A stretch of DNA of 64,000 nt from the NCBI GenBank assembly GCA_021432605.1, contig MU271146.1, forward strand, positions 496,001 to 560,000, written 5' to 3'. Both the position numbers and the translations under genes were made by a program. Of the stretch, positions 43,204-52,510 are shown piece after piece. How positions within the stretch are numbered: the stretch's first letter is position 1; the number at the start of each line of letters is the position of its first letter. A model generated the notes under the pieces. That model had not been told where the DNA came from. It searched no databases and worked only from the letters and a program-made list of their open reading frames with translations. The stretch comes from Coniochaeta sp. PMI_546 (lineage: Eukaryota; Ascomycota; Sordariomycetes; Coniochaetales; Coniochaetaceae).

Positions 43204-43945
43204 GGTTACAAGTGACACTACACCGAGACTCTAAGATAAAAAATACAGGAGATAAGCCACAAAAGTAGGATATGCTGCTATTGAGCAGGGAAGGAGAGCT
43301 GTAATTGTTTGTTAGCGCCGTCAATGGAAGAAACAACGAAGCCTTTTACGTGGTGGTATGAGGTGCTTTGGCTCCTCCTCTTCCTCCTCAACCACAAGAG
43401 GTAAAAGCCCGTGTCCTCGAGTTCCTCGACACGGTCTAAAAGCCTCGATCACGTAACAAGAGTCTGCCGCTCCTCAATCTTAGTCTTGATCGTCCTGATA
43501 TAGCTTTGGCGGGCAGGAGTGTGTTGGTTGCACCTGCGGCGCACTCCTTTGATTTGCCAGGCTTGAAAGCGACCGAGGTCCTGATAGAGGGATCCGTGCG
43601 TTTCGTGACCATCCACGACTTCGTCATATTTGAGGTTCAAAGGCCGATGATTAGCCGCCTACCTTGTGAGTATTGTCACTAGGATTACACGAAGATTAGC
43701 CGGGTGAAGCAAGAGCAGGTCCGTGCGTGTCTGGCTCACTTGCTCAGTCACCACAGAGTTCCTCCGTCTTACTGGAGTTTGGGGCATTGGACCCTTGGAC
43801 TTCGCTTGGACGACACTGTCCCAAGAGCAGACATGCCGTGACCGGGAGACCTCGTAATGACAATGCCTTAGGATATGTTCATTCCAGCCATGTGATCTGC
43901 TTGTGCCTGCTTTGACACCCTGCCTTTCCTCAGCAATTGTCTGAA
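43204..43945. other. divergent intergenic region
   Basis: About 740 bases between GTR1 (-) and an unknown disordered protein gene (+). A CT-rich stretch (CTCCTCTTCCTCCTC near 43373) lies in the middle. No gene supported. Confidence 0.5.
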
Positions 43946-44737
43946 ATGGACTCCCAGCAGAAGAGAAAGCCAAATAAATTATCAAGGCTTGTCGGCAAGC
44001 TTCGCGGGAAGTCCCAGGCCAGTTCACCTGGCGGAGCTGGCCATGCACCCAACCTACAGTCTGATGAATCCTATCAAAGCCCTGGCCAACCGGATGCTCC
44101 TCCTCCCTACGACGATGTCGTAAGGACTGGTATTGTCGCAGCAGAACAGCCTCCTGGTAATCACAGTCAGCGCGAACAAGAACAGAACGCTGGTACTCAC
44201 GATCATCATGATGTTCCCTCAAGCCAGCAAGGAGTGACGCCGATTACTTCGGCCGATCTGCCACATACAAGTAATACGCAGAACAGTGGAACCAGAAATC
44301 TATCAACAGCAGGCAGTCCTACTGAAGTAACCATGCCAGATTCTAGCCACAACAAGCCCCAAAGCAAGATCTGGGCCAAGGGCAAACCAAGCCCTGCCAA
44401 AGCCACGGATACAGACAAGGACACCGACGAGGACAGCCATCCTCCACCACCCAGTACCGTCACCCATGTCGGCGGCGACGGGTCCACAAGCTACTACGAG
44501 CCACCGACACGGCAAACCACTCCAGGCTTTGAATGGGCATCGTCTAGCAGCGGCTACGACTGGGACTCGAGGAAAGTTCACTACGGCAGCGACAATCCGA
44601 CTATGGGTGAAGCGTATCAGCGGCAGCTCAAGCAGCGAGAACTGACGCAAGAGGAGAACCTGGTGAAGGCAAAGGCCATGAGGGAGGAAGGCATTCGCAT
44701 TGCCGCTAACCAACGATGGGTAGCGCATAGAGCATAA
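43946..44737 (+). CDS. unknown, mostly disordered protein
   Basis: Single exon, 263 aa; family not recognised. A basic N terminus (SQQKRKPNKLSRLVGKLRGK) is followed by a PPPYDDV motif, which is a PPxY-type WW-binding site, then about 150 residues rich in Ser, Thr, Pro, Gln and Asp, and a compact-looking end: EPPTRQTTPGFEWASSSSGY, YGSDNPTMGEAYQRQL and a charged helix ending RWVAHRA. The ordered C-terminal part suggests a real protein. The frame is open three codons upstream, but only a TTG is there, so the ATG at 43946 is used; a CCTCAG just before could alternatively be a splice acceptor. Confidence 0.65.
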   Translation: MDSQQKRKPNKLSRLVGKLRGKSQASSPGGAGHAPNLQSDESYQSPGQPDAPPPYDDVVRTGIVAAEQPPGNHSQREQEQNAGTHDHHDVPSSQQGVTPITSADLPHTSNTQNSGTRNLSTAGSPTEVTMPDSSHNKPQSKIWAKGKPSPAKATDTDKDTDEDSHPPPPSTVTHVGGDGSTSYYEPPTRQTTPGFEWASSSSGYDWDSRKVHYGSDNPTMGEAYQRQLKQRELTQEENLVKAKAMREEGIRIAANQRWVAHRA

Positions 44738-45160
44738 GCATGCTGTGGCACTGTATGAGTGCGGAACAGACATTGTTGTTGACGGGTGTTCTTTCATTTT
44801 GATACATTTTCAAGCCTCCCACGTTCCCCTACGTCGGTATTGTGATACCCTGGTGCTTGACATATGATCTTGTTTCTCTGGCTGCTTGAAGTTTCGCTTC
44901 CACATTTAGGTTTCCTGGTTGGCCTTAACGAGGTTTCCCAAGCTATGCTAGGTTTAATGTGGAATCCTAGCTCACAGATGTTAAACCTTGTATCTCTCTC
45001 TCTTGTTGGCCGTCGTACGGGCAAGATATAAGTACAAGGAACCTACATACTGGGTCACCCTGTCACTTCCATTCTTCATCATTCTTTAGCTCCGTTCTGA
45101 TACCTCAATTCCAGCCACTCGATCGAAAAATAGTCACTCCACCACACATCAACATCCAAG
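44738..45160. other. intergenic region
   Basis: About 420 bases. The right end has a TATA-like AGATATAAGTAC (45026) and a CA-rich leader before the ATG at 45161, consistent with a promoter for the next frame. Confidence 0.45.
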
Positions 45161-45643
45161 ATGTCCTCAACAAAGGGACACGAACGCCTCTCGCCGGCCC
45201 GGCTACTCTCGAAGCGCAAACCGCTTTCTACATACTCGCGCCGCTTCCACTCTGTCCGCACGAAACATTCTCGCCTTACCCTAAACCGCTTTCACCGGGG
45301 ACGAATGACACTGCACAAACGCCTTCAGCGCAGGTTTCAACGTCGGCAACTCAAAGCCGCTCGTGGCTTCCGTCGTTGGAAGCAGAAAGCTCAATATCGT
45401 CTACGCACATATCCCGATGCTCGCTTCTGGGCCGGCCGCATGCCAGGGCTACTTCGAGGCTTGCGGAGTGTCGGCCTTGGAAGGGGGAGCTATCTCTTGG
45501 GACTCACGGACGCCATACTCGACTCGCACGACACATCCTCGGTCAGAAGCAGGCCGTCGCTTCAAGGGCTTTTGCAAGTTATTGGACCGGAAAGGGAGGA
45601 TTGTCTCTTGGGCTTGAGCAGCAGCCTGCTTTTTGATGATTAG
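45161..45643 (+). CDS. possible very basic 160-aa protein
   Basis: The frame encodes 160 aa, extremely Arg/Lys/Leu-rich (RRFQRRQLKAARGFRRWKQK), with no recognised family. The upstream TATA-like element, the CCACCACACATCAACATCCAAG leader and a good start context favour a gene. Against it, at least one other + strand frame is also open through most of the stretch, so coding cannot be fixed from composition. It could be a non-coding transcript or a spliced gene in another frame. Confidence 0.35.
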   Translation: MSSTKGHERLSPARLLSKRKPLSTYSRRFHSVRTKHSRLTLNRFHRGRMTLHKRLQRRFQRRQLKAARGFRRWKQKAQYRLRTYPDARFWAGRMPGLLRGLRSVGLGRGSYLLGLTDAILDSHDTSSVRSRPSLQGLLQVIGPEREDCLLGLSSSLLFDD

Positions 45644-46486
45644 GGTTGATACAGCTAATGGCTACCACGGGACGGTGGGGTGGAGGAGGCCATGCATGGA
45701 AGCCAGTCGTGTTTTTGCTGGGTAGTCATTTGGGGGAGTGGATGTAGCATTGACGCAACTGGTTGTCGTTGAAAGATCATTCGGGTGTTTACTGTCAGTC
45801 GGATAGCGAAGGCTGTTGGCCTAGCATAGCATGGGGGTTGGTTTAAATGCATACTACTTACGCCATTGCGGTTTCGAATTTGTCGTTTTGCAGCGCAGTT
45901 ATAGAAGCACGTTGAGATAACAATGACCAAAAATATTGTCATGCTCTTCACTGTCTGGAGACGATACAGATCGCTTTCACTCCTACAATATGTCTAGAAC
46001 TAAGTAATGGACAGAGCCAGTGGCGTGATAGCCAACCTCCACTATGCTGTGTGTCAATGTCTGAGACCATCGACAGTTCCACAACTATAGCCAAACATTA
46101 GCAGCGTCGGCTACTCCAGGAGTGAATGGCAACCTCATGTAGATCTTTTGATCGATGTAGAGTCTATCGTTATGCGCGAGATAAATCCGAGGTCGAAGCG
46201 AGGTGTCTCCATCTTCACATCTTGCCCTCGTAGGCACAGAACTTTGCTGAGAGTTTCTGGTCCGAGAAAGGCATGTGGAATATATGTTGATAAGAATAAT
46301 AGATTGATACCGTGTATTGCTTGTCCTGGGCAACAGAGTTTGAAGGACAGGCGGGTAATCTAGCTCGATGCTGATGGCTTCTTCTTCCTCCCGCTGCCTT
46401 TCATCAGACTGACGCTGGAACCATCTCATTTCTTGCCCGTGCCAACCAAAATCCTCGGCCTGTTCTTACTCAAAAAAGTCACCAAT
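45644..46486. other. intergenic region with a possible small secreted-protein frame
   Basis: About 840 bases. The minus strand carries the candidate at 45655-45942 listed separately; the rest (45943-46486) shows short frames with no clear product. Confidence 0.4.
45655..45942 (-). CDS. possible small secreted protein
   Basis: The frame starts MTIFLVIVISTCFYNCAAK, a plausible signal peptide, and reads 95 aa if unspliced. A GTAAGT donor after codon 27 and a TATGCTAG acceptor 41 bases on would give an 80-aa form ending in a different frame (through TSCVNATSTPPNDYP). 41 nt is shorter than other introns here, so I cannot choose. No family recognised. Confidence 0.3.
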   Translation of the reverse strand: MTIFLVIVISTCFYNCAAKRQIRNRNGVSSMHLNQPPCYARPTAFAIRLTVNTRMIFQRQPVASMLHPLPQMTTQQKHDWLPCMASSTPPSRGSH

Positions 46487-46810
46487 TCACTGCACCAAGA
46501 AGCTTTTCGCCACCTTCGGAGGCTTCACATCCTTGCCCGTCAGACTATGCTTCCCGCTGTAAATCTTGAAGTCCGGGTCACAACTCTTGTCGCCGTAGAC
46601 GATGACCTCGTGCATGTCGGCCCAGAACTTTGTTGTGGCATCGAAGGTGACCTGGCCAAGCTTGATAGCGTCGACTGTGTGGCAGACTCCTGCACCGACT
46701 GTACCGCTGTATTGCTGGTCTTTCCCCACGCCTTGATAGGGCCAGAGGCCGACCCGCCAGGCGAAGGTAGTCGGGAGAGCTGCTAGGCCGAGGAGGGAGA
46801 GGAGCTTCAT
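46487..46810 (-). CDS. small secreted protein
   Basis: 107 aa. Signal peptide MKLLSLLGLAALPTTFA, then a mature part of about 90 residues beginning WRVGLWPYQG, with only two cysteines (GAGVCHTVD and GDKSCDPDF), probably one disulfide. The middle reads TKFWADMHEVIVYGD. The start at 46810 puts the signal peptide at the N terminus; the frame is open a few codons further. It resembles small secreted proteins common in plant- or insect-associated ascomycetes, but no named family is recognised. Confidence 0.75.
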   Translation of the reverse strand: MKLLSLLGLAALPTTFAWRVGLWPYQGVGKDQQYSGTVGAGVCHTVDAIKLGQVTFDATTKFWADMHEVIVYGDKSCDPDFKIYSGKHSLTGKDVKPPKVAKSFLVQ

Positions 46811-47516
46811 GCTGGAAATTGTGTTATGCAGGAGTGATGATGGATTTGGGCTCAATGACCTGTAGGCGAATGTTTTGAGGAGTAAGTCTGGTGAGGAAAG
46901 ACAATATGGAGTCCCGAACTCATACTCATGGCGTGTTCGCCATTATAACATAGATTCAAAGGCGTTCCCGGATCTCGTTGTGACCTTAAGCTTAAATGAA
47001 CTCAGTAATACGGGATAACCAGGAGCCCGGTATAGTCGAAGACTCCCGTTGGTACGTCACGGCTAAATCGTTCATTGGAGAGGAACACTTTGACTCGGTA
47101 TTTGGGGCTGTGCATCCAGTGTTCATTTTGATCCAGCTGAATCGCTAGACTGACCAGTTACGATCGTAACTAGGGTTAGGCTACTAAGTATAGTTGCACG
47201 GGGTAAATTGTTAATTATTCCATCGACTTCATTTGCCAGTCGCCATCCCAGTACAATAACTCGAGGAAGTCCTTGCATCTCTCTTTTCGGGAGGTTGATT
47301 GGTCTCGGCTTGTCGATTGGCAAATTCAAATTCAATCCTAATCAATGAACGTAGTGAAGGGAAAGTTCATGTGAAAATAAGCGTCTCTTGGTGAACAAAC
47401 AGCGAGGAGACAAGGTGAGGAGTTGGGCAATGATTGACTCGGGATTTTGCATCTGAGTCCGGCCACGGTGGTCACAGGGAACGTGCTGTCAATTTGGGGA
47501 CATTTGACTGCGACCC
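46811..47516. other. intergenic region, no gene seen
   Basis: About 700 bases between two minus-strand genes: promoter of the small secreted protein and 3' UTR of the arylsulfotransferase-like gene. AT-rich around 47150-47350. Confidence 0.5.
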
Positions 47517-49269
47517 TCAGTGACCGAGGAGCTTCTGGAGCTTCGTCCGCAATCCATCACCCTGCCCGTGTGTAGACGATGCGACCGACTTCTGAGCAGG
47601 CAGAACTTCGGGCTCAATCAGGGCGAAGCCAGTGGTACGCAACACTTTCCCGTCGGCGCCAATGGCCTCCGCAGAAACGTTCTTCACGACCTTATCCGGA
47701 ACGAAGAGCGACGTCTCGAAACTGGTACGCTCGACGTCACCTAGAAAGCTCTTCGAGCCTGCTGTCTCATCCGTACCAAGTTCGAAGAAGCGCCAGATCT
47801 TGGTCTCGGTATCGCCATTCCAGGAAGCATAGATCGTGGTGCCGACATCGCCAGCAAGGGCAACGATAGCCGGATCTTCGTTTGGCAGACCGGTCCAGTT
47901 ATACCTGAAAGCACGGTAGTTCTCGACCGCAACACCCAAGGCGCCGGAGTCCATATAAGCGTGGAAAATGGGCTTGCCGTCAGGCGAGAACTCTGTTACT
48001 GCCCCCTCAGAGCCCCAGCCGACAAGGACGTTTCCATTCGGCAGCACCTGCGTCGACCCTTGGCTTTTCGAGAGGAGATCATCAGGCGGATAAAAACCCT
48101 GGACCAGCTCCGCCGTCCAAGAAGTCGTGTTCAGACGTAAGATCTTGCCGCTGCTCGTCGGAGCGGTGTGTACCTGGTGGCCGCCATTATGCTCTGTACC
48201 GTGAGCAGAATTATCGTACAGGCTGATGATCTCAACTTCATCTGCCTCATCATCTCGGACAGGTAGCCAGCGGGCATGATGCTGGAAGCAGAAATCTGCT
48301 TTCTTGCTGGTGAATTCGAAGTCACTTTTTTTCCCGCCGAGACGCCAAATGATTTCGCCCGAGGTGCCGTTGATCTTGTGCACGGCGCATGCATCCCGTG
48401 CTGAGATGAGATAGTCGCCTGCGGCGTTCTTGTCGACGCTGTTGATGTGGAAGTAGTCCCATGCGTCGGAGCTGTTATAGCCTGATCCGGCTTGGCCAGG
48501 GTTGATGGGCAGGATGGCCTCTGGCAATAGTGTTAGGAACGGTAGTTATGGATGAGGAAGAGGAGAATGGGATCGCTTGCCATCTGGATCAACATGATTG
48601 AGGCTCGCCCATTCGAAGAGCAGCTCTCCAGTCGCGATGTCGAGTTCTGACGAGGTATTCAGTCATCTATGTGGTCGGCGATTCTGTGGACCAATACATA
48701 CCCTGAATGATGGCGTTAACGATCCACTGCTGGTCCTCGCTTGCTCCCCATGCAGTCAAATTTCGAGGTACCGGCTGGTAGACCTGGATCAAGCCGGTCT
48801 CCTCATTGACGATATGAAACTCATGCTTGTCAACCAATTTGTGGTTGCCAGCTCGAAGCTCTCTGATAGTTTCGTAATGCTCGTCCATGAACGTGACGTG
48901 GCCGTGCCCATGTCCGTAACCCGCATTGTGGTCGCCCTCGAAGCTGAAAATAATGTCCTGGCCCTTCCAGCGTCCAGCCTGGAAGTTGGTGGACCAGATA
49001 CTGTATATACCGTACCCGGACCAGATCAGATCGCCATTGTCACGGAAGATGTACGGACCCGCCTGGCGCGGGCCGTGCTGCTCGGTGGGCGTGTCCGGCA
49101 AGCCGGCAAAAGGAGCGAGGAACAGGTACCCCTTTTCCACCTCTGAAGTGGCAGGAATGGTGATGTTCAGCCTGGGCGGCGCAAGATCAGGGCGAGACCT
49201 GAACTGCCAGTCGGCAAGCGCATGCTGGACGAGCAGTGACGCAGTCACGACGGGGAAAAGAAGCTGCAT
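47517..49269 (-). CDS. secreted arylsulfotransferase-like (ASST) protein
   Basis: Exons in transcript order 49269-48702, 48646-48581 and 48520-47517, 545 aa. A signal peptide (MQLLFPVVTASLLVQHALA) precedes a beta-propeller-type protein with GPYIFRDNGDLIWSG, IIFSFEGDHNAGYGHGHGH, LVDKHEFHIVNEETG, GELLFEWASLNHVDP, AWDYFHINSVDKN, GEIIWRLGGKKSDF, FCFQHHARWL and LPNGNVLVGWGSEG. This matches the fungal arylsulfotransferase family as I know it; activity on sulfate esters is not established for fungal members. The first intron (48647-48701, 55 nt) is GT-AG; the second (48521-48580, 60 nt) starts GCAAGC, a GC-AG intron, and is required to join DPD to EAILPINPG in phase. Confidence 0.88.
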
Positions 49270-50016
49270 GGTTGCTCAAGAGAAGCTAGATGCGTCAGAT
49301 GTTATTGAGCTCTACATTTTGGCAAATTTAGGTACATTCACCTTAGTTAAAGCAATCACCCTAGACGAGCCACTTTCTGATAATCCTGAACTAGCGATAT
49401 CTGAGTTCGATTGTTGAAGGTCAATGAATGAGGAGTTTGGAGGTGTCCTTCGAATCTACTTTTTGGGCTGTGAGTGCGGAGATTCGGATACGTCCTGATT
49501 CTTATGTGTCCAGAAGTTGTTGAGGCCTGTTACTCGGCGTGTCTTGCCCGAGTGCCGATATGACTGCATGCAACCTGGAAGTTATGCATGCTGATGGAAA
49601 CAATGGAGAACCGTTCAATTAGAGTCGATGGGTCTGACGCTAAGAACCTTAGTTGCCGGTTGAGTCAGACGCGGATCAAATCAAATGTTTAGAATCATCA
49701 CTTGCGTGATGCTAAGGCGAAATGATGGAAATAATTCCCTGGCTCCGATCCAGGAGCAAATGTATTGCGAATCTTGTCGACAACTACCAGAGAGATGACA
49801 GCGAGATCTAGTCCACATTAGACGCATACGGCATACCTCTTTTCGGTTACGCGCTATATGCTAAGCTATCTGACGTGGTAATGCTACGTCAGATTTTTCT
49901 ACAGATCTAAAGTCTGTTTTTTTCCCCCAGCAAACGCCTTGCAAGCCAAGATAGCGTACGCGCACATGTATCGACAAGCGACCATCGCATAGTTCCCTCC
50001 CTCTGCCACCACAGCA
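49270..50016. other. divergent intergenic region
   Basis: About 750 bases between the ASST-like gene (-) and the MFS transporter (+), with both promoters. No supported gene or repeat. Confidence 0.5.
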
Positions 50017-51930
50017 ATGGCCAACAGTATCAAGGTCCAAAGAAACAGAGATGCGCCGTCTACGGCACATCTAGTAGATGACGACGAAGAACAGCAAATA
50101 TCTCGAGCTCATGAACCTCGGGAAGACCAACCTCTCCTACAGGCCCCGGAAGCAGAGTCGTGGACACCTCCTCGAGGATTTATCTGGATCCAGGTGGCCA
50201 TAATGTCGAACGTGTTCCTGTACGGCTTCGACGGTACGATTACAGCCGCAACATACGCCGTCATTAGTTCTGAGTTTGGCGCCGCGAATACCGCCTCGTG
50301 GCTGACCACTTCCTACCTGGTCACCAGTACCGCTTTCCAGCCTCTGTATGGGAGAGTATCTGACATATTTGGCCGGCGGATATGTTTCTTCATCTCGACC
50401 ATCACATTCGCTGTTGGATGTCTGGGATGTGGTATCGCTGGGGACGTGGTACTCCTGAATTGCATGCGCGCGTTGACAGGGTTTGGTGGTGGAGGACTGA
50501 TGACGATGGGTACGTGAGCTCCGTTCAATGTCTTCGGAGACTTACTTACCTCGCCACCTAGCCACAATTGTAAATTCAGACATGATACCATTCCGCAAAC
50601 GAGGGATGTATCAAGCCTTCCAGAACGGCATGTTTGGCTTTGGAGCCATATGCGGGGCTTCGTTTGGCGGTTCCATAGCCGACTCTATCGGTTGGCGATG
50701 GTGTTTTCTATCGCAGGTCCCAATCTCCGTTCAGGCACTGGTCGTCGGTGCTCTCGTGATCAAGAACCCGCAGGGCATCATTGCTTCAGGTCAAGGCTTC
50801 AGAGCGGTGTGGACCAAGGTCGACTTCACAGGTGCCACGATCTTAGTGGTGGCCATCTCGATCCAGCTGGTCGGTCTTAGTCTGGGCGGTAACGAGTTGC
50901 CCTGGGGTAGTCCTTGGGTGATATGCTCAATTGTCGGGAGCAGTGTGCTCTTTGCGGCTTTTCTGTTCGTCGAAGGCACAACTAAAGCGATCCCGGTCAT
51001 ACCCCTACGCATGCTCAGGGGCAGGTTACCAGTTGCCATTCAGATTTCCAACGTGTGTGCGGGGTTCTCTGCTTATGCTGTAAGTCAACAATTCCTTGAC
51101 ACAAGTACGAAGTTGGCAGGAGGCTGACTCGTACACCAGTACTTGTTCAACCTGCCGCTTTTTTTCCAAGTCGTGCTGCTGGACTCTGCCACTCAAGCAG
51201 GAGCCCGACTAGCGATACCGTCGCTTGCAACTCCAATTGGGGGTTTGATCGCAGGAATCGTGATGTCTCGGTGGGGAAAGCTGATAAGTCTTGTTCGAGT
51301 TGGTGCTGGCCTGATGGTGCTTGGAAACCTTCTCGTCACATCGCTGGACTTTGAGGATTCCAACTGGAAGTATTTTGTATACATCTTCCCACCAAGCCTT
51401 GGACAGGGTATTATATATCCAGCCATGCTGTTCACGTCGCTTGCCACCTTTGATCATGCCGGTAAGTACGCTCGAAGGTCCCACGATAATCCGCAGCGGC
51501 TTGTTGAGATGCTGATCAGACAGACCACGCCGTGTCTGCCTCGACAGTGTATCTCATCCGGTCCCTGGGGACGGTGTGGGGTGTGGCAGTGACGTCTGCA
51601 ATTGTTCAAACAACATTGAGTGTTCGGTTACCAGATGCTTTGCGTGACATACCAGAGACACAAAAAGTACGGCTATTCCAATTCTGTGCACGCTGACATC
51701 AATCTAGTTGTCTAAAAGGATACTGACCACTCCACACTCTCTAGATTATCGACGATATCCGACATTCACTGTCTGCATTGAAGGATCTCAGTCCGGAGCT
51801 TCAATTGGAGGCCAGGCTTGTGTATTATGACGGTTTGCGATATGCTTTTGCTGCGTCAACCGTCGTCGCTGCCCTGGCGGTAGTTTCATCTTGTTTTGCG
51901 AATGGTAGAGGTCTGCGAAGTACGAAGTGA
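50017..51930 (+). CDS. MFS transporter, DHA2/VBA type
   Basis: Five exons: 50017-50509, 50562-51079, 51140-51461, 51524-51666 and 51745-51930, 553 aa; introns are 52-78 nt. A cytosolic acidic N terminus (VDDDEEQQISR) precedes the first helix (WIQVAIMSNVFLYGFDGTI). Family motifs: PLYGRVSDIFGRRICFF (motif A), LTGFGGGGLMTM (motif B region) and SFGGSIADSIGWRWCFL. The layout fits the 14-helix drug/basic amino-acid group (yeast VBA-like). The third splice uses a second AG three bases past the better-looking CAG because only it keeps the frame (DHAVSASTVYLIR). Likely substrates are small molecules or basic amino acids; not decidable here. Confidence 0.9.
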
Positions 51931-52510
51931 CGGCTTGAAACATGCGCAGTAGTCAATTGTTGGTACCGAGACACTGCTTGGCTTGGAGGAGGAAACCCAA
52001 ATAAGGATAAGCCGATTGGATTTCTGAGTCTCTCTGTGTAGTCGGGGGATCAACCTCGATATACTGCCCTAGGTACCAATGAATCTCATAGAGTGTAGAC
52101 TTAGTTAAAAAAGAGAAACGACCACCGACTGAAATTTCAGCAGGTGGAACCTGGGTGACGAATAGATAGGTAGAGACAAGTTGGATGGCAGACATCAGGC
52201 CTCCCTTTCGAAGCATGATGCAGAGCCGAATATGGGCGAATATGGAAGGCTCCTGTGGGAGGCCACAGCCCTCCTTCCAGTTTTGCGAGGTGGTCCTGCT
52301 TGGTGCTCCAGAAGGGCGGCACACAGCTTCGGATCTTGTCCACTTTGAGAGACTTGCGGCAAATTATGCACATATCTTTTTGAATCACAGTCTTTCGTTT
52401 ATCTCTTCGATGTTACAAACCAATTGTTTATCCCTACCTCCTCGCGAAGCTGCACACTTCTCTTACCAGGTTGCCTAATCGAGTTCACAGCTGCCAGGAA
52501 ACTCGTCGCG
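51931..52510. other. intergenic region, no gene seen
   Basis: About 580 bases between the MFS gene and the interrupted large gene. Short frames on both strands; no recognisable product. Confidence 0.5.

Noticed and set aside
43659-44222. 187-codon open frame on the minus strand
   Set aside because: Antisense to the 5' half of the disordered-protein gene at 43946-44737; no signal, domain or splice support.
51462-51520. acceptor CTGATCAG in the MFS gene
   Set aside because: It has the better consensus, but using it shifts the frame; the next AG (51523) keeps DHAVSASTVYL in frame.
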